Below the pieces are notes generated by a model, which saw only the letters and a program-made list of their open reading frames with translations, was not told the origin of the DNA and did not search any database. A DNA stretch of 64,000 nucleotides from Cruorifilaria tuberocauda. Taxonomy: Eukaryota; Nematoda; Chromadorea; Rhabditida; Onchocercidae. Location of the stretch: contig JABVXU010000022.1 in NCBI GenBank assembly GCA_013365365.1, positions 248,001 to 312,000 of the forward strand. Reading direction: 5' to 3'. Positions 15,201-27,050 of this stretch are shown here, piece by piece; the first letter of the stretch is position 1, and the number at the start of each line of letters is the position of its first letter. A program made the translations under genes and the position numbers.

Positions 15201-15959
15201 CCGATATTGCATCTGTAATATATTTGTAACATATAGTTCACTGAAAAATTAATTTCGAGCTTATTTTAGTGATGACTGTTTATTTTTTTTATTAATCTTT
15301 GGTGCTAAGCCTATTTCAAATATCTCACTGTTCTATCAGAAAGCACTACGTTTTGTAAGCTTTTGTTATTCGATATTAAACAACTGTCAAACAGCTCAAA
15401 TTTGGATATCAATATATATTGCTGTACCTTTTCAATGATGTCTCTATTTAAACTTTTAGGGATTTTCAAATTTCTATTTAATCAGTCCACGTTCCCTTAA
15501 TTGAAAAACACGACAGTGAACATCAATTAATTGGAATCAGCAAGTTAGAAGAATAAATAACAATAAGAGATAATGATGAAAATTAGAAATAGTGAGGAAA
15601 ATTTATATTCCCAAGTTTCTTCTAAAAATAAATGAAGAAAAAAGAACACACCAAAACAGCAGGTAACCAGCGAAAATATTTCTAAATACTACCAATATTA
15701 TTTTAAAATGAAGTCCAATAAATTTTAATTTAAAAAATATATACTGATTGTTAAAATGTACCATTATCCAGATTTATTTTAAATTGAGTTAGCAAATAAT
15801 GATTGTAACTTACTGTTAATATTCGCCACGAAAAACAGAAGAAAAAAACTGTGCAGCGTAAAAACGTGCCAATTCAAAGTCATTTTAAATTGGATGTTAC
15901 TGGTTTTTGATATCCTTAAAATTTTTACATATTTCAATGATTAATTTGATTTAACAATC

Positions 15960-16286
15960 TTAGAAGTTTTTCTTCGTCACGGGAAATAATTCTGAAATGA
16001 AGTCACTTTTCGTCTGCAGCGTTGCGAAAGCGTTGAAAAAGATTGACGTACTTCTCACCAATATTCCCACACTACCAAATCTCTCATCAAGGTGGATGTG
16101 AACCCGTCTTGAAGAACCACATTCACAACTCACTATACCCCAAGCAAAATTGCGCGTTTCACTGCAGTGTTGTAGAACGCTACGAAAATTTTTAGCAAAC
16201 CATGTGCAAACCCGCGGCTTGTGCATGGTTTGTTCTTTTATTAGGTTTTCATCATTGTGACACACTATAAAAGAGCTGCTCGTCAT
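15960..16286 (-). CDS. Orphan 108-codon ORF in a GC-richer island
   Basis: The minus strand is open from an ATG at 16286 to a stop at 15960 with unusually balanced composition for this window, including five cysteines (for example GIVSCECGSSRRVHIHLDER). No family is recognised. The plus strand of the same island also has coding-like stretches: a phase-0 open run from 15963, and a 43-base segment (GTTTTC... to ...CATG) bounded by a strong TTCTTTTATTAG acceptor and a strong G|GTAAGA donor near 16285. The direction is therefore unclear. It could be one exon of the plus-strand gene suspected from 12117, an intronless minus-strand gene, or a decayed copy of something. Confidence 0.3.
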   Translation of the reverse strand: MTSSSFIVCHNDENLIKEQTMHKPRVCTWFAKNFRSVLQHCSETRNFAWGIVSCECGSSRRVHIHLDERFGSVGILVRSTSIFFNAFATLQTKSDFISELFPVTKKNF

Positions 16287-18403
16287 GGTAAGATGGTTTC
16301 CGACATCAGCGAATTGTTTAGGTTATGTTTTGGTGATTGGTGCTGGGATCATTTGAGACGGTATGCTAAGTCTGTTGTTTGGGAAAGGCAGTCGACGATT
16401 ACTTTAAATATTTTTTTGTAATGCGAAGGATCAAAAAAGATTCTCGAAAATACTACTTGGCATGTGCAAGAACTTCAGTGTACCATCCTTGAAGTGATAA
16501 AAAGAAATACATAAAATTTATAAAGTGCTCAATGAATGATGTGATCTCGTCACTAGGCAGATAAATTTTTGCTTTTCATATTCGAAGCTTTTTAGAAAAA
16601 AGTTTAGAATTTCAAGAGAAAGGGAATCTAAAAAATGCAAAGCAAAGGCTTCACGCAAAAAAATCCTTATAATAGTTGTTCACATGCACTGAATGGTGTG
16701 ATAAGATCAACAAAATTTACCTGCTTCAGAATTAAAATTTTCCTATAATGTTATATTTCAAAAACTTTAGAGACTGGTCATGCTTTCAAATTATTCTTAT
16801 CTTTATGCAACCCTTTTTCCTTTGTTTTTCCGGCAAGCATTCCAAAAAATGAATAAGAAATGCATTCAAGAAAATATACCATGTTTTCGAATCCCTTCTG
16901 CTTAAAAAAATTTATCAAAGTGTTCTTAAAATATTAGCACCAGAATTTCCATGAAAAATGTAACTTTCATATATGAAAGAATAGCAGTTTCTATTTCAGC
17001 GTTATTATTATAATGATTTAGATTGGAAAAATTCTCTTAAATTAAGAGAATAAATTGAAAATTCAATGTGCAAATGCTGCAAATTCGAGCAATGTTATTA
17101 GAGTTTCAATAACAAACATAACAATCAAGCATTTGGCAACAAAAAGGCAGAAATCATCGATGTAAATATGACCCATTTTAAGAATACTGTGTTGAATTCT
17201 TGCAATATTTACCAAAAAAGTCATGGTTTAATAGCTTTAGTCAGCACCTGTATGATAATCGGTGAAAAAATTATGGAGACATGTGTATTTAATCAAATAA
17301 ATATTTATGCATAAACATGGACGGAATTGTGGTCAATTCAATATAAAAAATGAAATAATATTAAGATAGTTGACATTTTTTGGCAATAAAATTTAAAATC
17401 TTATGTTTATCATAATGAACAGCTACTAAAAAAGTTACTTTCATCATATTTTTTCCATTAAAATTTTGCAATATTTCTACTACCACTAGAATTTTGAATT
17501 GGCTCTTATTTAAATATTCAGAGAGGTTTGATTGATTAAATTGATACTTATTTTTAAAAAAGATAACAATATCATCTTTTTTCATATAATACAAAACAAA
17601 AATTATTTTACTGAAAGCCTCGTCTTGCAATTCCAAATTAAAAACACGCCAAAAACGTCCGTAAAACATCTTAAAGGATTCATTGTGACAACACCGTACC
17701 AACCAGTCAATCTGTCTTTTGACTCCTTGTAACCAACTCAGCTATTCTGAAACTTATATCTTTAGACAGTCAAAATAGAGAAGAAATTAAAGTCAGTTGA
17801 AGTTCGTTTGCTAAAATAAAAATTATGAAAATTTTCTTACTGAAATTTCAAATTTCATTCCTTTTAAAAGCAAAAAATGATTGGAACAGACCATTTTAAT
17901 GAAAAAGAGAAAAAAACGAGAAATAAAGTATGTGAAGAATGAATTATGATTACTTGAAAGTATATTAGTTTCTTCCCACTTTAATACCATTTATACAGTC
18001 ATTTCATCTTTCATTTTTTTTTGTTGAGTGATGGAAAAAATCGTTTCCTGGTTCACAAAGTTAACTTTTTAGCGGAATTCATTGAAATGAAATGGATTCT
18101 TCCATCCCACTAACCAGAAAATCGTCACAATTCAGTTTTAAATAAAATAAGCAAATATTTTGGCAGCAGGAATTGGAGGTTATTTCTGACAAAAATCAAA
18201 TTGGAAACCACTCATTTTGAGGCGAAAAATTGTGCCCCTTCTTAAATTGTTCTATGTCAAGGTAAGCCATAATAAGAAATCATATTTGTAAAAAGAGATT
18301 TGATTGAAAATAAATTAGGAAAAGAATGTGAATTATAATGAAATTCAACTTTAGTAAATTTCGGAGAAATCATTATTCTCTAAATATATCTGACGTTCTC
18401 GGC
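16287..18403. other. Gene-poor stretch beyond the PAN-domain gene
   Basis: No firm exon. The frame around 17600-17735 is open on both strands and slightly GC-richer; on the minus strand it could in principle continue the PAN-domain gene through a phase-1 splice from 18463, but the peptide is not convincing. Confidence 0.35.
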
Positions 18404-21400
18404 TTATAACAAGAAAAATAATTGTATATTAAATTTCATTAAAGAAAGTAAAACGTGTTTACCAGGTTTTGGTCCCTTCTCGATGCTACTATTGGCCGCA
18501 TTCTCTGCCTCCATTTCTCTTCGGCCCCTATTCCAATGATGATCAATGTCACTGATAAACTTTTGCTCACTACCACTATTTGATAAGGCTTGCTCATACT
18601 GTCTTTCAAGTTTCGAAGTAATATTACGAAATGACGATTCAATAAATTCATCCGGTTGCTTTGAGAGTACTGAATGCATACGCGCGACTCCACTACTCTG
18701 TAGCGAACTCGGTAATCTGAAGAATTTCATGGACTTAGTGTGAATTGATACGAAGGAAAGATCTGTTGGAATACTTGATATGCAAAAGAAAACAAATAGA
18801 CGTTAGTTTCAAGCAGTTCAATTATTTGAATATAATTTCAACCAGTTATTCTAATTCGAAGTATTTTTTGTTTTATAATTCAGCAAAGAACTGACATACT
18901 TTCCAGTGTAGACGGTCCGCAAAATAGATGTCCTGAAATGATTTCGGTGTTTGTGAACTCGTCCTTTTCGAACTAAAGATGATAATGATAAGTTGATAAT
19001 GAAGTCTGACATAACAACTTCTCGCTTATAAATGTTTTTTAGCAGAAATGAACTGGTCTGTGAAAAAACAGTTAACGAATATTTTAAAATTAAAAAAATC
19101 TAAAATAGTTCGAACTTACGACTTCGATGACATTGCACACAAAATATACGAATTGGAGTATTTGTCTGAATATTATTCCTAAAATGATGAAATCAAACAA
19201 GACAGTTCTGCGAAAGAGACAATCGGTTAAATACATTTTTCTAACCGGTAGTTATCATTTTTAGAATAGTTCCAAATCAAATGTAATTCCATTTCTCTTC
19301 GCATAATTCATCCTTTCTATCATTCTGCATGAATTTCAGGATGTCAATTAATGTGTTTTAAATAGCACACCTCAACTGACTTCCAAAACCTTAGATCCCT
19401 CGATTAGCTAATAGTGGGAAAAATTTTTAATATATGACATTATTCTTCCAAAAATTTCTTTTTGTATTCAATTATATTTTAAATACTTGCATTTGAAAAT
19501 GCATTTCTATAATCTCATATTGTCCAAATAAAAGTATACTGTAGAGGGAAATAAAAAGGTATAAGAAAATGAGTGCACGAAGTGCTTGCAACAATTTTAT
19601 AAGAAATTGAATTTAAGTTCGCTTAGAAAGACTCATCATAGGTGCGTACGATGAATACTAAGCTGTTTGTTTTACTAATATCCACTGAGATAAAAAATTC
19701 CTATAAAGAAAGTTTTATTAAGAGCTTAATGAAATAGACCATGAAAATGTATGTTTCTGAAATGAATCCTTTAAGAAATAGATCGTAAAACAGTGAAACC
19801 TCATTTAAAGAATTTAATCGAAAATTTCTAATTTTTAAGTGCATCATTTAAATGGCTAGTCAAAAAGCAAACTTGTAATGGGTAGCAGGCCACGGAGGAC
19901 ACTGTCCTTTACGTATTGCAAATGCTGTCCATGGATTGAATTGGCAACGTCCTGTTCCAGGATCATAATGTGCTATCTAAAATTTTGTGCAGGATTGCCA
20001 CTAATTCTTCACCTTATTTCGATAATATAGAAGAAAAGTTGTAAAAATTTATCCAAACTTACGGCACAATTAAATTCATGACAAGTTCTTGCACACTGAT
20101 CAGTTGATACAGTCATGGCGAAATGTGTGAAGAAATGCCTCTTTGGGCTTTGCATAGGTGTAGATATATAGAAAATTGATGCATGACATGCTGAAATTCA
20201 CTCAGAAATTATATTGCTAGCAATCGTCGGCTTAACTTTTTACATTTTTTTAAGCCAAGTGCAATCCAATCAATGACCAATAAATAAGCCGTGGCAAAAG
20301 CAAAAAATAGACCTCCTGTTCTTAATAAATTGGAATTTGAGTGCGACAGTTGTGGAAGGCCAATCTTTGGAGGTGATTGCGATGGCTGCACGTCGGGAGT
20401 GATCGGCGTTATGGATGGCGTGGAGGTCCTTCCGATCGGATGTGTTGTCGGTATTGCTGTTGATGTTGATGTGGTAAAGTTGGTTCGAAATTGCTTTAAA
20501 TTAACTTGATTTTAATGTATAATCGATCTGATTTTAATTTTGTGTGGGATTTGAAAGATTCACGTCTTCGGAATAAAGGCCAACTTATTTGGTATATTAC
20601 TCTGGCTTCATAAAAAGTAAACAAATTGGTAGGCTTTTGGAATGAATCAGAGCGATGGAGCGAAATCAAAATTTAATATATAATAATTTCATTAAACAGC
20701 AAAGATGCGTAGAAGAGGTAATTAGAAGTGAGATCGAAGTGACAAGGAGTATTTGCTTAAGTCAGTTCTTGCAGTCAGTTGTTATTGGCGTACGTGCTAT
20801 TTTTGTTCTTATGGTTCGGAGACATCATACTGGATTTCTAACTGCTCGACGATTGGGAAAGTGTAGAAAGACAGATTAATAGGGATTTTTAAGATCGAAA
20901 AAAGTATTTTTTTTATAGACTGTAATTAAATTTCAAATTCGTCGAAAAACTTTAAATTTTAGAAGTAAAATAAAGTAAGTCGTTAGGGATAAAATTTGTA
21001 ATAATTAGTAAATATAATTATTTGTTTTTAATTAAACAAAAACACCAACCTGTGACTGATTAGCAAACTGATGTAATCGAGGTATCAACAGGAATGTCTG
21101 TGGATTTATTTTAGGCCTGAACTTACTGAAGATGAAAAACATATAAAAAGAATTAAGTACAAGAAACATACAGGCATTTTCAAATTTTGTTTTAAATATT
21201 CAGTCTCGTGCAAAAAAAAAACTTTTATAATAACTTTACCTGGATGGTGTATTTGATGATAACGGCTGTTGAGAGATAATTCTTGATAGCTGAAGCGATG
21301 GCTTCACTGGGAATTCTTTCTTTGGGAGAAATTGTGGCGGTGTTGGTCGAATCAATGGCTAAAATTAGCGCAGTTATTACAAAAACTAAATAAAGGAAAG

Positions 21401-23731
21401 TTTTTTTCTAATATTTTCATAAACAAAATCGTCTAAATTTTTAAAATATATGGTTAATTCAGAAGCATACCTGCGTAGACAGCGGTAGTCGCCTGAAATA
21501 AAAAGATTAAGAATCAGAAAGAACAATATTTGTGTACGACAATTCGTAAGATACAAAGATAAAGCTCAAATTAAAAGTTTAGAGATTTAATTGTTGGTAA
21601 CAGCTGATTATTTCTATCTCAAGAATTGAAACGTGGTTGGGGAAACTAAGCCTGCAAAAGCAAGCCATCAAGATAATAGAAAATAAAAATTGCAAAAGAT
21701 TCAATTTGAAGTTATCAAAAATTTACTAGAAAATCAATATTCTAAAATTTTGTTCAAATTGAGAAGCTGATAAATTCTACTGAATTGCTGAACTTGCGAT
21801 TATCGAAAAACATAACTAGAAACAATTTTATGCTTTTATAACTTGCATAATTTGAACAACGTACACAGTCCACTGGATTGGTGTTGAAGTTCGACCAATA
21901 GATTTCACTGGACTTGAGCCTATATGTGAAAACGTCGTTGTTGATGTAGTAGAGCTGGTGCTACCTGATCTACTTTTTCCTGCTATTGATGTAGACAGTT
22001 TTGTTACCTGCTGTTCCTTCTCTTCCCGGTATGGTTTCGGTATAAACAATGGTTCCTCTGTAGATTAAATATAAATGAATATTCTTCTTATAATCTTATT
22101 ATATCAATACATTCTACCAATGAAACCAAAAATCTTTCCTTAAATAAAATACCCTCAAATCTGCAGGAAATTTTCCAGAAACATGAGAGTGCTTTTTTTG
22201 AATTCGTCAAATTTCATGTTGACGTGTGGAAAGTAGAGAAATGCTACATTTATGACTGTCGATCACTTACCTTCCCGTAGATCTACAAATTTGTCATCAT
22301 ATGCATCAATATCATTCCTTACTTGGCCGATATCTCCTATAGATGGAAAAATGTCATTACAATTTAAGCGTTTAAGCTGCTCGATTGCTTAAAAAGGAGA
22401 AAAAACTAGACTCGACTAGTCATTGTTGTCTTATAATTTCGTCAAAATTAATAGTTAATTTTTAATTAAAAAATGTGAAATAATTAATATCAATAATCAA
22501 TAATTTAAATCAACATTTTAATAACAATCATTCATTTATTAAGCTAGAAATTTTTTCTGCAAAAAACAAGGAATCAATTCCATTTATAAATTACGAAAGA
22601 TTTCGTGTGGAACACATAAGAAAGCCAAAATTGGGGTAGCTTCTGCTAACATTGTAAAAAAAATTGACCAGTCAAGTCGTTGCTGTCATCCACTACTACT
22701 TCGTCGAGAACAGCTCGCTGCAAACCATCTCGTGGTGGTCCTAGTGCTGGAAATAAATTATGATTAAATTTGAAATATCAAATATAATGGGGAAGATTTA
22801 TTAGTGTAGATCAGATATGGAATTTCTTTCAGATATTATCCATACCAAAACATTTGAAGTTTTATTGCAAATTGCAGTCAGTTTCAAGTATTTTCGTTGT
22901 CTAATATTTGAATTTGTTACTTTATCATACAATCTTTGATGGCAAATTTTATTTAAATATTAAATCACTTTTACAGTTTAGTGAAGCGCACTTGAAAACT
23001 TTCTCATTATTTTTACTTTTTTTAATTATCAATTATAAACATAGATTTTTGCTTCTTTCCTGTACCCATGCCACCTAGTAAGAAAAATATTAAAATTAGC
23101 ATCTTTCAGTTAATTTTTAAGTTAAAGTTCTCAAATGAAATAGTCGAAAAAAATTTGAAAAAAGCAATCAACAGTCGATGAACGGAGGTTTTCAAGGATT
23201 GTTTCAAAAATGAAAAATGTGTCTCTGTGCCAATCTGCCGCAGGGCAGAAGGCCAGAAAATAGAATGTCTATAAATACATTTCTAAACGATTCAAGTTGT
23301 AGGGACGAAGATTTGCAACTTTAATTAATTTATTTATTTTTAAATTAGAAGAGAAGAGTTAGTTATTTTTTTTAGTTAGATATCAAAATCAATTTGTTAT
23401 AAGAACAGTGACAGGGAGAAATTCTGAGTTCAGTGATCGACTTCAAGAAATTTAGCACCTCAAAATTAAAATTACTTACTTACAACCTTTTGCTTATCGG
23501 AGTCGATTTCGTTTCCAACAATGCTGCAACGATGCATTTTGTAGTTTTTTTGGGAACAATTTTATTTAATTCCTTTTCTCCCTTTTCTGTCTAAATTTCC
23601 TGAACTGTCTCTCTCTTTTCCTTTTTTCTTTCCTCTTTGTAATATAAGATATTAGAAACTTACGGATTTTGGGAATCCAAATGACCGAAGAAGAGGAAAA
23701 AGAGAATAGTACGGAAACAACATTGTTCCAT
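18404..23731 (-). CDS. Secreted PAN/Apple-domain protein
   Basis: Fourteen exons, read from high to low coordinates: 23731-23664, 23523-23480, 22746-22669, 22336-22271, 22057-21865, 21492-21471, 21358-21240, 21125-21050, 20493-20313, 20190-20063, 19976-19873, 19178-19120, 18972-18900, 18773-18404. Every junction agrees in phase and the total is 527 codons with stop. The start ATG directly follows CCCTTTCAG, a likely trans-splice acceptor. Residues 1-21 form a signal peptide (TILFFLFFGHLDS). Next come an acidic stretch (NDIDAYDDKFVDLREEEPL) and a long Ser/Thr/Pro-rich region, probably O-glycosylated. A PAN/Apple domain follows, at about residues 285-380: CHASIFYIS, then STDQCARTCHEFNCAIAHYD, GRCQF and the closing PIRIFCVQC. 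The C-terminal ~130 residues are polar and charged. PAN domains bind proteins or carbohydrates outside cells; a cuticle or matrix role is plausible. Weak donors (G|GTCAAT, G|GTCTAT, AA|GTTTGC) are the least certain joins. Splicing at 18463 could replace the last 20 codons. Confidence 0.8.
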
Positions 23732-23732
23732 T

Positions 23733-23734
23733 CT
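23733..23734 (-). promoter_or_regulatory. Probable spliced-leader acceptor of the PAN-domain gene
   Basis: On the minus strand GCCCTTTCAG ends one base before the ATG. No upstream exon is evident, so trans-splicing with an almost absent 5' UTR is the simplest reading. Confidence 0.45.
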
Positions 23735-25821
23735 GAAAGGGCAATAACTGTTTAATTGCTAATTTATATAAACTATATTTCCTCAAAACACTGCGTAATT
23801 TTCCAGATAATTTAATTCAAAAAGGTTTTCTTTTTTCACCGACTGAATTAAATAATTATAAACATATAATTAATTTTGTCACATTGTTCATTATTTTGCA
23901 TATACATTTTTAATGTGAATCAAATCATAAATATTTTTTTTTTGGAATAACCAATGCGATAGTCAGTTGATTGAGGTCTATCTCATTTTTGGCACATAAC
24001 AAGAAATTTTCTTGGTTTTTTAATTCGTTTGCAATATCATTAATCAAAAGTAAAACAAATCACTTCATTTCGTTTGATTTTGAATAATCATTTTAGGAAT
24101 AAACTTTTCAGAGATGTCACAATTCATTAACGGCTTCATAATTCAAAGTTCATTCTTATCGCTATTCTCATACTTCAACAAATGGATACTTAATACTTAA
24201 GTAGCGGTTAAAGATAACTGGTATTAGCAGTTACGAAATAATGTATGCTTTTTACTTGTCCATTTAAAAAAGTTTTGCAAAGTGGTTCAATTTATTTAGA
24301 AAAACAATAGGCTTTTCATTTACGAGCTCATCGTTTCATTTCTTAAAAAGAAAAATTATAAGAAAAAAAGCGATGGAAAGACCTTGGTTAGAAACTTCAT
24401 GAACAGATTAATAATGAAAAAATCATTTTAAGCTGTGAATTGAATTCGCTTGGAAAAATTGCTTTAAATTCGCTTAGAATTTAATCTTTTGACTCCAACG
24501 ATGTTTATATTATTATTCCAGTTTTATGAAGCCTTTTGAGCGCTTATTCAAGCCACTTTCAATCCAAAACACGAACTTTTAAATAGCCAACGGCAAAATA
24601 GAAAGGCTTTTACTAAATGATGCTGTTAGCTTCTCAAGAAAAGAAACCAACACTCATAACAAGAAAAGAAAAAATACCATTTCACTGCGTAATGTCAGTT
24701 TTTCATAATAATTTTGTTAGTTCTTTTTCAAAGATCTAATAAAATTTTCTATGAGTCCTTTGTATCGTTGAAAGAAAAGCAGAGGAGGCAAGAAAAGAAA
24801 AGGCAGATCAATAAACCAAAATTGAGGATGCAAGAAATGGACAAGTTGCAAATGAAAGAAGGCTCTGTAAAAGATTCATCGGCACAGGTAAAGTAATTCA
24901 TTTATAGTTTTCTCAGAAACCTATGTGGCAAACCATCAGTAACAAAACACTGGCAAACTTCGATTTCTACATTTGCCTTCCAATAAGCTGTTGGGAGTTT
25001 GCAGTAACATTCAAATGATTCAGAGAAAGCAAATTGCAAACTTCTAAGCATGTAGAAAAATCCAAATTGAAGCACCGTGTTGATAAGTTGAAAACTGCAA
25101 AAATCATCGATTGAATATAATTATATTTCTAAATATTAAAATATTTCTAGAAGTATTCGAACTTTTGGGCGAGTATCTTCCAAAATGAAACGAAAATTTT
25201 AAGGAAAAAGTCTTTTTCATATTTTTAACGCATGTAAGTTAAGTTCAATGAAAAATTTCGTTTTATTGAAAATCTTTTATTGATAAAAAGCAGAAAAATA
25301 AATGTGGACAACTTAATCATAAACGCTCGGATAGAAAGTTTTTTGACTGAAATACTTTTTTCAATAGAGACAAGAAGTTTTTGGGAATTTAAGAAAGAAA
25401 ATGATACTAGGAAAAAAATTTTGAACGGAAAAAGCGGACATCGTCCAACCTAGAAGAGTAAAAAGGAATGAGAAAGAAAGAAAATGTCCATCAACAACCG
25501 ATCGAGTTAGGTCGTCGTATCGCTACAAGCAAGTTATTGTGGGAAAAGGAAGTGAATGTTAGAAACTGCGCCACGTCTGAGAGACGATGACAAAAATTTT
25601 GTAACTTTTTTAAAAGAAATACATAAAGTGGAAGAATTGCGCTGCGTAACCATAGTTGCGTGAAACTTTTTCCACTTATTCCTTCTACAAATTAGGACAT
25701 TTCTTCTTCATTCCTCTCTAATAATTATTGCAACCATCATTTTTTTTCCATTTCCTACAATTGATCTCGGATTGTGAGAAGAATAAAAAACTTCATATTT
25801 ATTATTTTCAATTTCTGTTCA

Positions 25822-26004
25822 CAGTAGATGAAGTTTGAAATCAATTAAATTTTTCTTTTTATGTTATTTGCATTAAGCTAAGTGAAAAGTTTTTTCCAAA
25901 AAAATTCATTTTTCTTTACCAGAAAGGATTAAATAAGAGACGATTCATTGTCTGTCATTTTATCTAAAAAGCTCTTGATAATAATAAAAAACGATTATAT
26001 TAAA
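25822..26004 (+). repeat. Direct repeat, copy 1 (~180 bp)
   Basis: This copy runs from CAGTAGATGAAGTTTG to GATTATATTAAA and recurs at 30198-30378 with only a handful of substitutions and one- to two-base indels. There are no terminal inverted repeats and no obvious target-site duplication. Confidence 0.85.
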
Positions 26005-27014
26005 GGGGTATCTGTGATTTTTCCCATCACGTCACGGAGAACGCCTTAATGATTGAAGTGAATCAAACATTGAATTGTCCTGCCTTTCCTAAAACTTCGA
26101 ACAATATTGTCGGTGGAGCAGATTACAACACACACTTCCGTAAGCTTTAAAGTTTTTTTAATCATCTAAAAAAGAATAATAAAATATTGTACGGACAAGT
26201 TTGAAAATTTTAGTCGAATGGAATCTTCCTTTAAATTTTAATGCTCTGTAATTACTTACAGAAGAGCAATTTAAGGAAGCGTATTATTGGTGTATAAAAT
26301 TGAAGAGAGAAAAAACATTTGACAGACGAAAGGACTGGAACATATGTAATAGACAGGTGAACGGGAAGAAAATGAAATGATCGGATAGAGAGAAGATGGA
26401 TTTTATAATGAATAATAATATCTATATTTTGCATTGAAAATCATTCAGGTCTCAAGTAATTGTTCGACCAAGAATGATTACTATTCAAACAAATTAAATT
26501 TCATAACGGTCCTTCAAAATTCATACACGCACCTCTCACTTTCATCCCATCTTCATCTTTTTGCTTTCCCCGCCTAGCTCTATCTAGGGATTTCTCAACT
26601 GAATTTGATAAATTAATTTGATAATTGGAAATTTCTGATTAATTCTTTAAGACAATCTTTTCTTGGAGCATTTTTATCATACATGACTTTCAAGCATTGA
26701 TGTTTTGAAGAAACGAATCGTTATCGAATTTAATTATATGAGGAAAAAAACAATTGAAAAGTTTTAGCGCTGCATTCAAATAAACTTTTAATTATTTCAA
26801 TCTTATTAAATGGAAATTTTTTTCTTTTTTAAAACTCAGCAAAATGGAGCAACTACCATTAATGAATAGATACCCAAGAAGTAACTGACAAGTCTGATAA
26901 AAGGTACTATTTCTATGAATTACCTTTTCCTTCATCTCATTATATCATTACAATTATGTATGACACGCACACACACACATCTACACTGCTATATATTTGC
27001 TGATATCAATTATG

Positions 27015-27050
27015 AATTACACTTACATCAGTTATGATGTAAGTATAATT
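27015..27050. repeat. Inverted repeat (hairpin)
   Basis: Arms of 16 bases (AATTACACTTACATCA and its near-complement TGATGTAAGTATAATT) flank a four-base loop, with one mismatch. It lies in gene-poor DNA and could be a relic of a small palindromic element or a structured RNA. Confidence 0.6.

Noticed and set aside
17361..17733. Minus-strand frame as a further exon of the PAN-domain gene
   Set aside because: Phase would fit, but the sequence decays into AT-rich random peptide and the plus strand is equally open.
20209..20312. Read-through of PAN-gene exon 9 into a hydrophobic, membrane-like tail ending at 20209
   Set aside because: Splicing at 20313 in phase 1 gives a proper PAN domain downstream; the tail is most likely intron, though a retained-intron membrane isoform cannot be excluded.
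24714..24896. Lysine/glutamine-rich plus-strand frame ending at a CAG|GTAAAG donor-like site
   Set aside because: Purine-rich low-complexity sequence, no partner exon and no recognisable domain.
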